Assembly (NCBI GenBank): GCA_022561525.1
Contig: JADFRB010000121.1
Span: 1-6,428 of the forward strand
Reading direction: 5' to 3'
Length of the DNA stretch: 6,428 bases
Source of the DNA: Nitrospinota bacterium
GTDB lineage: Bacteria > Nitrospirota > Nitrospiria > Nitrospirales > UBA8639
Position 1 is the first letter of the stretch. Every line of letters begins with the position of its first letter. Below, in pieces: positions 6,253 to 6,428 of the stretch. The notes beneath the pieces were generated by a model that was not told where the DNA came from, ran no database searches, and worked only from the letters and a program-made list of their open reading frames with translations. Made by a program: the position numbers and the translations under genes.

Positions 6253-6415
6253 CCTAGAAACGGCAGTTGGGCGCAAAACAGCCGTGAAAGATATTGGTGT
6301 GCATGGTGAAATACAAAAAGTCGTGGTCACCTCGGTGGTGATGAGACATTTTTTTATTTTGCTAGGTGCGCCAAGAGCTTGCGGGGACTTTTGTGATCCA
6401 ACTGCCGTTTTTAGG
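6253..6415. mobile_element. 163-bp element with 18-bp terminal inverted repeats
   Basis: CCTAGAAACGGCAGTTGG (6253-6270) matches the reverse complement of 6398-6415 at 17 of 18 positions. The flanking pentamers TTCCA (6248-6252) and TTCAA (6416-6420) agree at 4 of 5, which could be a decayed target-site duplication, although part of this also fits as outer arm pairing. The inside has no credible gene. It contains a small hairpin, TCACC-TCGGT-GGTGA (6327-6341), and a T7 run at 6349-6355. The ends differ from those of the 6058-6182 element, so this is a separate family. Probably a non-autonomous transposable or REP-type element. Confidence 0.6.
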
Positions 6416-6428
6416 TTCAACAGGCCCA

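Noticed and set aside
6327..6355. Terminator-like hairpin TCACC/GGTGA before a T7 run on the plus strand
   Set aside because: The 5-bp stem is seven bases away from the T-run and no plus-strand gene precedes it; more likely internal structure of the 6253-6415 element.
6079..6420. Minus-strand 113-codon frame upstream of gap
   Set aside because: It passes through two inverted-repeat elements and reads related words from both arms of one of them; it has no domain or convincing start signal.

Overview
This is a housekeeping stretch of a bacterial chromosome with no gene I could not assign. Base composition is near-balanced by eye. The gene order gap-pgk-tpiA-secG, together with rplU-rpmA-obgE and a divergent ilvE, and two kinds of short inverted-repeat elements in the spacers, point to a member of Nitrospirota, probably Nitrospira. 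That placement is from recalled gene order, protein flavour and repeat style, not from a database search.

Left part (1-1234, minus strand): rplU (L21), rpmA (L27) and the first 106 codons of obgE, in the classical ribosomal-protein/Obg order. rplU and rpmA are 24 nt apart. rpmA and obgE are separated by an unusually long 322-nt gap, which holds a 188-bp element with perfect 31-bp inverted arms (375-562) and an adjoining A/T-rich hairpin (561-601). Middle part (1235-2328): a 179-nt divergent promoter region with two oppositely directed TTGACAG boxes, followed by ilvE, a branched-chain amino acid aminotransferase, alone on the plus strand. ilvE converges on secG across a 161-nt spacer with a small palindrome that resembles the 375-562 element.

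Right part (2490-5952, minus strand): one probable operon, gap-pgk-tpiA-secG, transcribed leftwards. Its three enzymes run the consecutive lower-glycolysis/gluconeogenesis steps between 3-phosphoglycerate and dihydroxyacetone phosphate. SecG is a small subunit of the Sec translocon. A good sigma70-type promoter lies upstream of gap (6012-6040), with a C7 tract in its spacer and dyad symmetry around its -35 box.

Far right (5953-6428): 476 nt with no credible gene. It holds the gap promoter and two non-coding elements with 18-bp terminal inverted repeats (6058-6182 and 6253-6415), each of MITE/REP type. The biology beyond housekeeping genes is in these repeats and promoter structures; I see no sign of a new multi-gene system.
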